Of a DNA stretch of 45,632 nt, positions 37,601 through 45,632 are shown piece after piece (the stretch's first letter is position 1; every line of letters starts with the position of its first letter). Below the pieces are notes generated by a model. That model made no database searches, was not told the origin of the DNA, and was given only the letters and a program-made list of their open reading frames with translations. This stretch comes from Gammaproteobacteria bacterium. Its GTDB lineage: Bacteria > Pseudomonadota > Gammaproteobacteria > CAIRSR01. Location of the stretch: the NCBI GenBank assembly GCA_963575655.1, contig CAUYTY010000122.1, positions 1 to 45,632 on the forward strand, in the 5' to 3' direction. The position numbers and the translations under genes are program-made.

Positions 37601-38593
37601 GAAGGGGGTATCGAAGGGCATTCCTGGAGAGATAGCATCGGCAAACACGCGGTAACTAAAGGCCGCGCGATCTATATGGTTGTTACGGAACAGGATACGC
37701 CCATCTTCCGCCGCGACCACATAGCCGTAGGAGAGGCGCCCAGCCTGACCGCGCTTTTCCAGCGACACATCCAAGTACCAAGCCGGGACAAGACGACCAT
37801 CAAGGGGAAAGTAAACTCGTTTACTACGCGCCGTATCGGTGAGGCGGTATGCTCCCGTCTGCCGAGTAACACGAAACAGGGTGTAGTCGTCGCGTTCTCC
37901 AAGCGATTCCAGGGTAGCAGGGTCGATCTCCCCCCCAAGGTCAGCGACCGCGCTGGCGATTGCCTGCTGCGGGGATTGGCGAAATCCTCCATCGGCCAAG
38001 GCGGAGGCAACGGCCGTACCGTCGCTGCTGTCATCCGGTGCGAAGTAGCCAGAGGCAGCGACCGGTCGTAGCTCGCGATCCAGCATTACGTTCAGGTGGC
38101 GACCAAAGACCTCAACGCCACCGTGCATCTGCTGATAACGTGCGATGAGGGGACCACGCTTGGTATCGTGTAATTCGCGCAACCGCGCCGTAGCGATAGT
38201 GTGTTTACTAAGCCCGAGGCGCACCCCGTTATGGCCGAGGAATTCGCGGGTCGTGCGCTCCACCTGGGCCGCACGCTCCTGCTGCTTTGCCGCCATCGCT
38301 GGCGGTGGCGAGGGGTCGGTGTTGGGGGCAGCCCACAGAAAAGTAGTAGTACCGAGTTGTTCGTCGTCGTTGGATGGATAGCCCGCTGCCTGGTTGCGCG
38401 AGGAACGACGAGACTGGACCCAGGCCGAGCGTGGCAACACACCATTCGTAACGGATGGAACCGTGGAAGTAGCCGATCCTTCAAGAGATGCGTCGTAGTT
38501 GGGGCGCACCACTGGCGTAGCACCGAGTGCGACACTGCTTTCAATGACTAGGGCTGAGGTTAAGGCTAGAAGGACGAATAAATTCTTCTTCAT
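34643..38593 (-). CDS. secreted M36 (fungalysin-type) metallopeptidase
   Basis: 1,316 residues from the ATG at 38593, chosen because it begins a good signal peptide (M-K-K-N-L-F-V-L-L-A-L-T-S-A-L...V-A-L-G-A). An FTP-like propeptide region follows. The catalytic domain has HEWFHYVSNRL (zinc ligands His655 and His659, catalytic Glu656) and the downstream G-E-G-W-S-D with the third ligand Glu. A PA domain is inserted before the active site (FIDRGNCFFVDKVANVQKAG). The C-terminal 450 residues carry beta-sandwich domains, ending in an Ig/cadherin-like SDGTNTRIGSVTVTL module. Probably secreted for protein degradation. The gene is GC-rich, single and flanked by long intergenic regions. Confidence 0.92.
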   Translation of the reverse strand: MKKNLFVLLALTSALVIESSVALGATPVVRPNYDASLEGSATSTVPSVTNGVLPRSAWVQSRRSSRNQAAGYPSNDDEQLGTTTFLWAAPNTDPSPPPAMAAKQQERAAQVERTTREFLGHNGVRLGLSKHTIATARLRELHDTKRGPLIARYQQMHGGVEVFGRHLNVMLDRELRPVAASGYFAPDDSSDGTAVASALADGGFRQSPQQAIASAVADLGGEIDPATLESLGERDDYTLFRVTRQTGAYRLTDTARSKRVYFPLDGRLVPAWYLDVSLEKRGQAGRLSYGYVVAAEDGRILFRNNHIDRAAFSYRVFADAISPGMPFDTPFGNDIVPLTALDPNLTLPRISAETNLVTLESGPIATGDPWLPSGATTTVGNNVDAYVDLGGGNGRQPKSGDFRAKVTSLRSFDYSVVADTDPTTPTARNGGIVNLFYVNNFLHDWWYGNGFDEAAGNAQTNNYGRGGLGGDPILAEGQDYSGFDNANMDTPADGRSPRMQMFLWSGSTAANATLSAVGLGSLVTNVADFGAMQFDLDGQVVTVTPADACTDLTNTTNVSGNIAFIDRGNCFFVDKVANVQKAGAIGAIIVNNSDDGTAPSMTGTNEAVTIPVLSTSFADGARIKNEIARGPLTVTMHRAPSANRDGGIDNGIIAHEWFHYVSNRLVGNGDGLSNKQGGALGEGWSDVSALLLEARPEDATVAGNANFQGAYPFGIYTMPSPYFGIRRAPYSTNPAVFPMTFKHITDGVTLPSTAPLAPGGDNSEEHSAGEIWANTLWDFYVSLINDARYTFREAQDRMKDYIIAGLKMTPNAPTFLEARDALLAAVKATDRADFELATKSFAKYGMGVGAIAPSRNSQDNSGLVESFVALRASYEVVETTLDTTYLTSTAGYCDADGVLDAGETALLTLRIRNSGNQPLPRRLTAQVTSTADVSFGNSGRIVFGVFDVNGFATGSLPVTLHSAATAADLKLKVDFPQAGATPNTVFEPQTVWVERIVNYNLKSSLFTVDNAEQIAATTADWSPTLTEISPGAGEGWRVTSDLNDSYHTGQAWFIPDNDTPTDASLISPVIKVGTQPFSVKFDTAFQFEIDTDDGPGFSFDGGVVEVKIGSGRWQDVLAAGGSFTRGGYNTQVIAFAPNYDVAGACAGFGGFSAGLTPQTISFGTALAGRSVRLRFRAATDSGTGELGWLVDNIRVVGATNLPFSEVVADTATCVNRPPYVRVPAVFSTPERLAGQSDQAIIKLVGSAKDLDGLNGLTYLWTQTSGPAVTLNNAQRPTAYFRAPLVSTDTVMGFELRVSDGTNTRIGSVTVTLLNVD

Positions 38594-39329
38594 TGGGAAT
38601 ACCAGGGTCGTTGTCGCCAGTGAGCCGAGAGGGGGCGATGAACCTCTAATCAACATTAGATCCTTGCCACCGTCTGGGATAGTTGCACTACGACCGCCAG
38701 CATAACAAGATTGCTGTTGCCAAGTCTCTCCCCGTCCATTAACTTCCCGTGGAATAACTCCATTTTCTATATTCGTGCGGAATTGTTAGATCAACTAGCA
38801 TGATTCTCCTTCCTCCCAACGAAAAAAGGTGAATGCTTGCTCATATCTTTATCTGGTGCATTGCACTGAGTTATCTCATTCAGGACGACTGACCATAACC
38901 TGACGAAACGATAACCAAGCCCGACGAATAGGTAGTAACTTGGATTATCTCTGCGGCGTCGGACGTATTTTCTGATCGCCCCTCCCCCTGACCTTAGTTA
39001 TCGTTTCGTCAGGCTACATTTAGCTTATTACCCAAAAGGGGTTACGTCGTTTGGCCCAGGGTTGCAACATAGTCGCTACCCTGGGGAAATAGAAAATAGC
39101 GTTACCCTGGAATTATGTATGGCATAGCTCAACCCAGAATGGGTTGCATACGTCTAATTTAGCTCGGGGTAGCGACTACGTCGCAACCCTGGGCCAAATA
39201 ACGTAACCCCTTCGAGGTAGCATGAAATGTAGCTTGACAAAACGGTGGCCAAGCCCCTCCCCCTTCTTGCTGAGAGGGGGAATAAACAATTCTAAGCAAT
39301 TACGAGAAAATTATAAGAAAGGAAACACT
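38594..39329. other. intergenic region with promoters and long inverted repeats
   Basis: It separates the divergent peptidase and cheR genes. The 3' part (38896-39252) holds several inverted repeats (next entry). The remainder (38594-38895) would contain the minus-strand peptidase promoter; no certain box was found. A good ribosome site (AGAAAGGA) precedes cheR. Confidence 0.5.
38896..39252. repeat. interleaved imperfect inverted repeats
   Basis: The arm 38998-39080 (CGTTTCGTC AGGCTACATTT...GGCCCAGGGTTGC...TAGTCGCTACC) is an imperfect inverse of 39165-39250. A 19-bp sub-repeat TGACGAAACGATAACCAAG at 38897 is inverted at 38995 and appears again directly, diverged, at 39235. A smaller hairpin lies in the loop (39117-39152, CAACCC AGAAT GGGTTG). 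No coding capacity. It may be a non-autonomous element or a large structured leader upstream of cheR. Confidence 0.75.
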
Positions 39330-40187
39330 ATGGTAGATACTGAGATCGAGGATCTGGAGATCGACCTATTCGTTGAGGCGATGCGACTGCGTCATGGTTA
39401 TGATTTCGATCACTATGCGCGGGCGTCGTTTAAGCGTCGGGTACAGGCCCTTGCCAATACCTTTAGTTGTGCGAGCGTGGTGGATCTGATCCCACGTATA
39501 GTACGCGAACCAATGTTGCTACCGAATATCCTTGCACATCTTTCGGTACCAGTGACCGAGATGTTCCGCGACCCACTGGTATTTCGCGCCATCCGTGAAC
39601 AGGTGGTGCCTATCCTAAATTCCTACCCACGCCCTAATATTTGGCAAGCCGGTTGCGCGACCGGCGAGGAGGTCTATTCCCTCGCGATTCTGCTCCAAGA
39701 AGAAGGATTGCTACACAAGACCCAGATCTACGCTACCGATATTAATGACGCGGCCCTCTCTTTTGCCGAGGAAGGGGTATTCTCGGCCAAGAATATCCAT
39801 GAGTACCACGATAATTATCGCAAGGCGGGTGGTAAGGCCGCACTGAGTGACTACTTTCACATGAAGTATGACCTGGGGCGCGTGGATGAAGCACTGCGCA
39901 GCCGCATTGTCTTTGCCCACCATAATTTGGTTGCGGATGGGGTGTTCTGTGAGGTGCAGATGGTGATCTGTCGCAATGTCTTAATATATTTCAATCGACA
40001 ATTGCAAGACCGAGTCCTGTCATTATTTCTGGCGAGCCTGGCACGGGGCGGGGTGTTGTGCGTTGGGACACGTGAGAATCTGTCATTTGCGGAGGCGGGG
40101 CGCTATTTTCTGCCTCTCGATAGTGAGCTACGTCTCTTCAAGAAAACGGGAGAATATCATGATCGCGCACTTTCAATCGACCACTAA
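39330..40187 (+). CDS. cheR: CheR-type protein-glutamate methyltransferase
   Basis: 285 residues from the ATG at 39330 with AGAAAGGA upstream; codons before it are not family-like. The N-terminal helical domain is followed by the SAM-binding methyltransferase domain (WQAGCATGEEVYSLAILL; YATDINDAAL; VICRNVLIYF). It methylates glutamates of chemoreceptors or of receptor-like sensor proteins. It overlaps cheB by 29 bases, so the two are translationally linked. No receptor, CheA or CheW gene is visible in the window. Confidence 0.95.
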   Translation: MVDTEIEDLEIDLFVEAMRLRHGYDFDHYARASFKRRVQALANTFSCASVVDLIPRIVREPMLLPNILAHLSVPVTEMFRDPLVFRAIREQVVPILNSYPRPNIWQAGCATGEEVYSLAILLQEEGLLHKTQIYATDINDAALSFAEEGVFSAKNIHEYHDNYRKAGGKAALSDYFHMKYDLGRVDEALRSRIVFAHHNLVADGVFCEVQMVICRNVLIYFNRQLQDRVLSLFLASLARGGVLCVGTRENLSFAEAGRYFLPLDSELRLFKKTGEYHDRALSIDH

Positions 40188-40788
40188 CCATTCTTTTCGA
40201 CTATCGCAACCACAGGCGGTGGTTATGGGATGTTCTGCCGGCGGTGTGGATGCCTTACGAATTATTTTAGCCGGCCTGCCAATGGATTTTCCCTTGCCGG
40301 TGGTGATCGTTTCTCATATCGCGGCATCGCTAAAAAGTCTATTGCCGGAAATTCTTACAGTGATATGTAAGCTTCCGGTGCAGGAGGCGATTGAACGTTG
40401 TCCAGTGGCGCCAGGATTGGTCTACGTGGCCCCGCCGAGTTATCACCTGCTGCTTGAACCAGATCGAACCTTTGCCCTGTCGGTCGATGACAAGGTATGC
40501 AACGTACGACCGGCCATTGACCTCTTGTTTTATTCCGCCGCCGATCTTTATGGCAATGGATTAATTGGTGTAATCCTTACTGGGGCCAATGATGATGGGA
40601 GCCGAGGGATCGCCGCTATCAAAAAGGTGGGGGGACTGACCATAGCCCAAACTCCGGAAACAGCAGTTGCCCGCAAAATGCCCGAGGCAGCGATTGCGAC
40701 CGGTTGTGTGGATGTAGTACTCCCCCTCGAGGCAATTGCCGATTTTCTGGTATCCGCAGTACACCATCCCCATGGGAATGTCACATGA
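40159..40788 (+). CDS. cheB: CheB-type methylesterase domain protein, without receiver
   Basis: 209 residues. The whole protein is the methylesterase domain. The catalytic triad is visible: Ser26 in VVMGCSAGG, His53 in VIVSHIAAS and Asp145 in GANDDGSRG. It lacks the N-terminal receiver of classical CheB, so its activity must be controlled another way, possibly by the receiver domains of the kinase encoded next. It overlaps cheR by 29 bases and the following gene by 4 bases (ATGA). Confidence 0.93.
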   Translation: MIAHFQSTTNHSFRLSQPQAVVMGCSAGGVDALRIILAGLPMDFPLPVVIVSHIAASLKSLLPEILTVICKLPVQEAIERCPVAPGLVYVAPPSYHLLLEPDRTFALSVDDKVCNVRPAIDLLFYSAADLYGNGLIGVILTGANDDGSRGIAAIKKVGGLTIAQTPETAVARKMPEAAIATGCVDVVLPLEAIADFLVSAVHHPHGNVT

Positions 40789-43517
40789 GTCTGCCGACGC
40801 CCAAGATCCTGATTGTCGATGACCAGCCCGCCAATCTCCACGCCCTGCGCAAATTATTCGCCAAGTTGATGGCCGAGGTCATTGAAGCGACCGATGGTAA
40901 TCAGGCATTGGCACTCACCCTCGACCACGAATTTGCCCTCATCCTCTTGGATGTCGATATGCCGGAGATGGATGGCTACGAATTGGCAGAACTTCTCCGT
41001 GATGAACCACGCACCGCTGAGGTACCGCTGGTATTTCTAACCGCCTCATGCCTGGATGAGGCCGACCAAATCCGTGGTTATGCAGTGGGCGCTGTCGATT
41101 ATCTGCTAAAGCCGGTCGATCCATTCATTCTACGGGCCAAGGTTACTATTTTTCTTGAACTCTACCTAAGCCGTAAACAGGTCGCGGTTGAATTGGCGCG
41201 TGTCAATGCGGTGACCAATGCCTTACGCGATAGTGAGGAACGTCTGCGGGAGGCCAAAGCACTCGCAGAACAGGCAAATCGGGCCAAGAGCGACTTTGTC
41301 GCGAATATGAGCCATGAAATCCGCACACCGATGAACGCCGTCATCGGGATGCTCTATCTATTGCAGAAAACCGACCTGACGGAACAACAAAAAAATTATG
41401 TCTGGAAGATTCATACAGCAGCAACCTCGCTGCTGGCTGTTATTAATGACATCCTCGACTTTTCCAAGATCGAGGCAGGTAAGCTGGAACTAGAAACTAC
41501 CCGCTTTCGTTTAAGCGACGTGATGAGTCACTTGATTGATGTAACCACCGATATGGTTCGTCAAAAGGATATTGAGGTTGTACTCAGCGTTGCGCCAGAT
41601 GTCCCCGATACACTATTGGGTGATCCGCTGCGCCTCGGCCAAGTTTTTCTTAACCTGGTGGGCAACGCCATCAAATTTACCAATCGTGGCGATGTAGTTC
41701 TGCAAGTCGTGCCGGTCATGGTGACAAATGAATCTGTAGTATTGCGCTTTTCGGTACGAGATACCGGTATTGGTATGACACCCGAACAAATGAATCGGCT
41801 CTTCCAACCATTTACCCAAGCAGATAGCTCGACAACCCGCAAATATGGTGGTACGGGTTTGGGATTAATAATCGTTCGTCAACTTGTGGAGATGATGGGC
41901 GGCACTATGTCGGTGGATAGCCGATCGCAACAAGGTAGCACCTTTGCATTTACCGCCCGTTTTGACCGCTGGTATGATCGTAATTCCTCTAGTGGCGAGC
42001 AGCATACCGTAGATCTTAGTATCCATCGTGCCCTAGTGGTCGATGACTTAGATGTTGCACGTGAGACGATGAGTGCAATGCTGTCGTCATTCGGGGTATC
42101 AACGACCACGGTTGAAAGCGGCGAGGCCGCACTCGCTGAATTGGAACGAGCAGTAACAATTGGTGAACAACCCTATAATCTGGTATTCGTCGATTGGCAG
42201 ATGCCTGACCTCGACGGAATGGAAACCGCGCGGCGGATTAGAAATTATCGGGGCTACGCTAATCCTGCTGCGGGTACCCCCCTGATTATCATGGTGACCG
42301 CCTATGGTCGAGGATTGATTACGGAAAATGCAGTAGAGGCAGGTATCGGTAATCTGTTGGTTAAACCCGTTACTCCATCAGCACTACTCGACACTTTACA
42401 TATGGCCATCGGTCATGGTGGCGAACGAGCATTAGCAACCAGCAGAACGATAGCCAATACGGTCCCCGACAGTACCGGTTTAGACGGCATCCACCTATTG
42501 GTAGCGGAGGATAACATCACTAATCGGGATATCGTGCGTGAAATCTTTAGTGATGTTGGGATCACTGTGGACTTTTCCGAAAATGGGGCCGAAGCGGTTC
42601 GGGCATTTTCAGAGAATCACTACGACGCGGTGCTGATGGATCTACACATGCCGGTGATGGATGGCTACGATGCCACACGGTGTATCCGCGCCAATCCAGA
42701 AGGCGAATTGGTACCGATTATTGCAATGACTGCCGATGCCATGATGCAGGACCGTGAAAATTGTCTGGAGGCCGGCATGAATGACCATGTAGCGAAACCC
42801 ATCGATGTCGGACAACTGTTTGATGTATTGCGCAAGTGGACACAACGTAGTAATACGCTAGCTGCACTTGAGACAGGACAGAGCGCGAAGGTAGCAAAAA
42901 TTGCAACTGAACAACCACTCACCATCGATATAGTTCAAGCGGTACGGCGACTTGGGGGGCGCGAAATTGTTTTCAGAAAACTCTTGCGGCAGTTTATTAG
43001 CGCCAATCTGGAGGTGGTAGAAAAGATACGCGCCGCCTTTAGTGAAAATGATCTGGCCCAGATTCGACTAATCGCCCATACGATTACCGGTGCGGCTGCC
43101 AATATTGGCGCATTGGCAGTATCGACAGCGGCACGTAGTTTGGAGGAGGCTGTCAAAGAGGGCACACCTGAACGAATCGCCCTCGGTTTGGATGAATTGA
43201 ATAGTCGGATGCAAGATCTCATTGCAGCGACCAAACAGCTTCCTTACGATAGCGAGGATCCGGGACCAACCCCGATGACGACTTCCACCAATGCACCCAA
43301 TTGCACGCTGACCGTACAACAGCTCGCCACCCTGTTGCGTGAACACAATATTAGGGCACTTCGATTATTCGATACCCAGATCAAACCGGAATTGCATCAG
43401 ATGTTCGATAACGATGAGCTTGCGCATCTTACTCATGCGATTGAAACACTTGATTTCAATGCGGCCTTGGTTCTGCTAACCAATATTGCCGCCACTTTGA
43501 AAATCCAGATGACGTGA
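40785..43517 (+). CDS. hybrid histidine kinase REC-HisKA-HATPase-REC-REC-Hpt
   Basis: 910 residues from the ATG at 40785 (4-base overlap with cheB). The order is: N-terminal receiver (Asp56 in [11 protein letters not shown]), coiled linker, HisKA with His177 in [11 protein letters not shown], HATPase ([23 protein letters not shown]), receiver 2 from about 418 ([15 protein letters not shown]), receiver 3 from about 568 ([16 protein letters not shown]) and Hpt at about 750-800 with His in [12 protein letters not shown]. No membrane segments, so it is cytosolic and its input is probably via the first receiver or methylation-linked partners. It can feed the next two genes, both of which have receiver domains. 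Confidence 0.93.
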   Translation: MSLPTPKILIVDDQPANLHALRKLFAKLMAEVIEATDGNQALALTLDHEFALILLDVDMPEMDGYELAELLRDEPRTAEVPLVFLTASCLDEADQIRGYAVGAVDYLLKPVDPFILRAKVTIFLELYLSRKQVAVELARVNAVTNALRDSEERLREAKALAEQANRAKSDFVANMSHEIRTPMNAVIGMLYLLQKTDLTEQQKNYVWKIHTAATSLLAVINDILDFSKIEAGKLELETTRFRLSDVMSHLIDVTTDMVRQKDIEVVLSVAPDVPDTLLGDPLRLGQVFLNLVGNAIKFTNRGDVVLQVVPVMVTNESVVLRFSVRDTGIGMTPEQMNRLFQPFTQADSSTTRKYGGTGLGLIIVRQLVEMMGGTMSVDSRSQQGSTFAFTARFDRWYDRNSSSGEQHTVDLSIHRALVVDDLDVARETMSAMLSSFGVSTTTVESGEAALAELERAVTIGEQPYNLVFVDWQMPDLDGMETARRIRNYRGYANPAAGTPLIIMVTAYGRGLITENAVEAGIGNLLVKPVTPSALLDTLHMAIGHGGERALATSRTIANTVPDSTGLDGIHLLVAEDNITNRDIVREIFSDVGITVDFSENGAEAVRAFSENHYDAVLMDLHMPVMDGYDATRCIRANPEGELVPIIAMTADAMMQDRENCLEAGMNDHVAKPIDVGQLFDVLRKWTQRSNTLAALETGQSAKVAKIATEQPLTIDIVQAVRRLGGREIVFRKLLRQFISANLEVVEKIRAAFSENDLAQIRLIAHTITGAAANIGALAVSTAARSLEEAVKEGTPERIALGLDELNSRMQDLIAATKQLPYDSEDPGPTPMTTSTNAPNCTLTVQQLATLLREHNIRALRLFDTQIKPELHQMFDNDELAHLTHAIETLDFNAALVLLTNIAATLKIQMT

Positions 43518-43524
43518 GACCTCC

Positions 43525-44430
43525 ATGAATACACGACCGAAAGTGGTCATCATTGATGATATCCCGGAAAATATCCTGAGTCTTCATGAAATATTGGAGA
43601 AGGATTACGATATTTTCTTTGCGACCTCCGGGACAGAGGGGATTAATATTGTCGAAGAGCAGTTGCCCGATGTAATTCTGCTGGATGTCAGGATGCCGGG
43701 TATGGATGGTTATGAGGTCTGTGTGCGGATCAAGTCGGCTGCACGGACAGCAACGATCCCGATTATCTTTGTTACCACGGCAAACCAGACGGAAGACGAA
43801 ACAAAAGGGCTTGAGCTGGGTGCAATTGATTATCTGATCAAGCCGGTGAGTGCCTCGATCGTTAAGGCGCGGGTGCGCAATCATATCGATCTCAAACGCA
43901 GTCGCGATGTTTTGGAACGGCTATCGACCACCGATGGCCTAACCGGGATTGCCAATCGGCGTCGTTTTGACGAATATCTCGATTTCCAATGGCGGCAATC
44001 GATGCGCCTGAAGTATCCGTTATCACTACTCCTCGCAGATGTGGATCACTTCAAGGCGTTCAATGACCATTATGGCCATGCACGCGGAGACGTATGCCTC
44101 AAGCAAGTGGCCGGGGCGATTGCCGGGGTGGTGGCGCGATCATCTGATCTTGTCGCCCGCTACGGTGGCGAGGAGTTTGTATGTCTATTACCAGGGACGG
44201 ACCTAGACGGGGCGCAGTTGATTGCAAATCGGTTGGTGGGCCTGGTTCAGGCATTGAAGATCCCCCATGCCTTTGCACCGGAAGCCAATTGCGTCACGGT
44301 AAGTGTAGGGCTCACAACGAAAATACCGACACCCACAGAATTATCCCTACAACTAATTGAGACGGCCGATCAGGCACTTTACCGCGCCAAACATGCAGGC
44401 CGTAATCAGATTTCGATAGCCAATTCATAG
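43525..44430 (+). CDS. receiver-diguanylate cyclase (REC-GGDEF)
   Basis: 301 residues. The receiver has its phospho-acceptor at Asp54 (LLDVRMPGMDG). The GGDEF domain (about 135-300) has an intact GGEEF site (214-218), the D-V-D-H-F-K-A-F-N-D metal loop, and an inhibitory RSSD site at 205-208, five residues ahead of GGEEF. It should therefore make c-di-GMP and be feedback-inhibited by it. It resembles PleD/WspR-class regulators. It begins 7 bases after the hybrid kinase gene, consistent with the Hpt passing phosphate to it. Confidence 0.95.
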   Translation: MNTRPKVVIIDDIPENILSLHEILEKDYDIFFATSGTEGINIVEEQLPDVILLDVRMPGMDGYEVCVRIKSAARTATIPIIFVTTANQTEDETKGLELGAIDYLIKPVSASIVKARVRNHIDLKRSRDVLERLSTTDGLTGIANRRRFDEYLDFQWRQSMRLKYPLSLLLADVDHFKAFNDHYGHARGDVCLKQVAGAIAGVVARSSDLVARYGGEEFVCLLPGTDLDGAQLIANRLVGLVQALKIPHAFAPEANCVTVSVGLTTKIPTPTELSLQLIETADQALYRAKHAGRNQISIANS

Positions 44431-44445
44431 AATGAAAGAACGGAC

Positions 44446-45537
44446 ATGCCAAATAAAATTCTTATTATTGATGATAGTCCCAGTGAGATCAAAGTTCTAG
44501 CCACTATTCTATCGCCAAGCTACGAGCTACTATTCGCCACCAATGGTGCGGATGCACTGGAGCTGCTGATTAATGGAAAACCAGACTTGATTTTACTCGA
44601 TGTGGTCATGCCGGGGATGGATGGCTACCAGGTATGCCGCAGCCTGAAGGAAAATCCGCGAACTGCGGAAATTCCGATAATCTTTGTCACGGTACGGTCC
44701 TATGATGCGGATGAAACGATTGGCCTTGAGCTAGGGGCAGACGATTATATTCACAAACCATTTGCGCCGGCGGTGATTCGCGCACGAATACGTAATCTGT
44801 TGGCACGTCGTAACGCCGAATTAGCCCTGCGGGCGAAGACGGTGCAATTAGAGCGTTCCAATGTGGAGTTGCAGGATTTTGCTCATATCGTCTCGCATGA
44901 TCTTAAGGAGCCCTTGCGTGGTATCTACACCTATGTAACCTTACTGGCGGAGGATTATTCCGAACGACTTGACAGTGAGGCAAAAAATTATATTGAGCGC
45001 ACGCAGCGATTGGTTGAGCATCTGTCATTCTTTATCGACCGCCTCTTGGACTATTCACGTTTGGGATATGCGGAACTGGATTGGACGACCCTTGACCTTA
45101 ATGAACTGGTCGATGAGATCACCGAGGTGGTCGCACCATTTTTTAGAGAGCAGCAGGCTGAATTGCGACGGGTGGGACATCTACCGATCATTCGTGGTAA
45201 TGGGGTACGGGTCGCTGAGATTTTTCAGAATCTGCTCATTAATGCCGCGAAATATAACGACAAATCGGAGAAATGGGTCGAGGTAGGTTATCGCGAGGAT
45301 ACGAGTGGGCCAATCTTCTGGGTTCGTGATAATGGCGTGGGGATTGCGGCACAGCACCATGATATGGTCTTTCGTATCTTCAAACGGCTCTACGAGAAAG
45401 ACCAATACGGTGGTGGCGCAGGAGTGGGACTTACGATTGTCAAAAAAATCGTCGAACGTCACGGTGGACGGATTTGGATCGAATCGACGTTGGGAGAGGG
45501 AACGACCTTCTATTTCACCCTGAACGGGGAGATGTGA
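44446..45537 (+). CDS. receiver-histidine kinase (REC-HisKA-HATPase)
   Basis: 363 residues. The N-terminal receiver has Asp52 (LLDVVMPGMDG). A coiled stretch leads to HisKA (IVSHDLKEPLRGI, His151) of the phytochrome-kinase-like kind. The HATPase domain has FQNLLINAAKYN, DNGVGI and GGAGVGLTIVKKI. No membrane helix. It is 15 bases after the cyclase gene and ends the operon; an IS982 starts 43 bases downstream. Its cognate response regulator is not visible in the window. Confidence 0.92.
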   Translation: MPNKILIIDDSPSEIKVLATILSPSYELLFATNGADALELLINGKPDLILLDVVMPGMDGYQVCRSLKENPRTAEIPIIFVTVRSYDADETIGLELGADDYIHKPFAPAVIRARIRNLLARRNAELALRAKTVQLERSNVELQDFAHIVSHDLKEPLRGIYTYVTLLAEDYSERLDSEAKNYIERTQRLVEHLSFFIDRLLDYSRLGYAELDWTTLDLNELVDEITEVVAPFFREQQAELRRVGHLPIIRGNGVRVAEIFQNLLINAAKYNDKSEKWVEVGYREDTSGPIFWVRDNGVGIAAQHHDMVFRIFKRLYEKDQYGGGAGVGLTIVKKIVERHGGRIWIESTLGEGTTFYFTLNGEM

Positions 45538-45580
45538 TTGGAACGATAATTTAACCGGCTATCCGTCTAAGGGCTATCTA

Positions 45581-45632
45581 ACCTGAGTTCGACGTAAGAT
45601 ACAAGATAAGTGCCTGTATCCATTATCCTTCA
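45581..45632 (+). mobile_element. IS982-family element, 5' end cut by the window edge
   Basis: The last 52 bases match the inverted-repeat end and transposase-start region of the IS982 copy at 3229-5425 (read from 5425 backwards). The orientation here is plus; the transposase continues outside the window. Confidence 0.92.

Noticed and set aside
34643-38593. Several 100+ codon frames on the plus strand over the M36 peptidase gene
   Set aside because: They are antisense shadows of a well-supported minus-strand gene with an active-site motif and signal peptide.
40704-40784. Earlier start for the hybrid kinase inside cheB
   Set aside because: The residues before the ATG at 40785 are the out-of-frame cheB sequence; the ATGA overlap and the [13 protein letters not shown] receiver start are much more plausible.

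Overview
The window looks like a chromosomal segment of a sulfur-oxidising gammaproteobacterium, probably Chromatiales- or Thiotrichales-like. The evidence is a sat-aprB-aprA cluster of the dissimilatory type and the gammaproteobacterial neighbourhood zapB-like / zapA / 6S RNA / 5-formyltetrahydrofolate cyclo-ligase. An H-NS-family protein, aspS and several large chemosensory-type signalling proteins fit this. The genome appears heavily invaded by insertion sequences: at least eight IS types or relics (IS630 of two kinds, IS982, IS91, IS30, IS1-like of two or three kinds, IS5-like, a DDE/IS4-like) are present, many nested in each other or splitting host genes. The species cannot be named from sequence alone.

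Layout. 1-3057: C-terminal half of a hybrid kinase (REC-REC-Hpt), a REC-SpoIIE phosphatase and a STAS protein, which form a phosphorelay/partner-switching module. 3060-8611: a nest of IS elements around the cyclo-ligase gene. 8931-9759: 6S RNA, zapA and a zapB-like gene on the minus strand. 10388-15293: sat, aprB, aprA, terminator, and a YkgJ-type cysteine-cluster protein. 15784-21999: a secreted RCC1-repeat protein gene broken by an IS1-like element that itself carries an IS630 copy, followed by a DUF928 gene and an unrecognised pseudogene. 22125-27160: DedA-PAP2 fusion, aspS, tRNA-Pro(GGG) and an H-NS-like gene. 27589-31201: a scrapyard of transposase genes with a 384-bp direct duplication. 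31199-33211: N-terminal half of a hybrid kinase on the minus strand. 33446-38593: microsatellite, IS5-like relic, and a large secreted M36 metallopeptidase. 38896-39252: long imperfect inverted repeats. 39330-45537: a tight plus-strand operon cheR, cheB, hybrid kinase, diguanylate cyclase, REC-kinase. 45581-45632: first bases of another IS982 copy.

The most striking observation is that the kinase fragments at the two sides (51-1439 plus; 31199-33211 minus) are the two halves of one gene. Each abuts an opposite end of the same IS630 element, and deleting the IS plus one TA copy restores the reading frame exactly across the receiver domain. The simplest explanation is an IS630 insertion followed by an inversion of about 31 kb between inverted IS630 copies (or an assembly join at the repeat). 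Repaired, the locus would be kinase (about 1,130 aa) - REC-SpoIIE - STAS, a complete relay. Likewise the RCC1-repeat gene is repaired in frame by removing the IS1-like element and one 8-bp target duplication. It also carries three out-of-frame poly-G tracts that could be phase-variable or sequencing artefacts.

Functionally, intact genes cover sulfite/APS oxidation to sulfate with ATP formation (Sat, AprBA), translation (AspRS, tRNA-Pro), division (ZapA), transcriptional control (6S RNA, H-NS), envelope/secretion (DedA-PAP2, M36 peptidase, DUF928), and an extensive two-component/c-di-GMP network (CheR/CheB-coupled hybrid kinase, diguanylate cyclase with an I-site).
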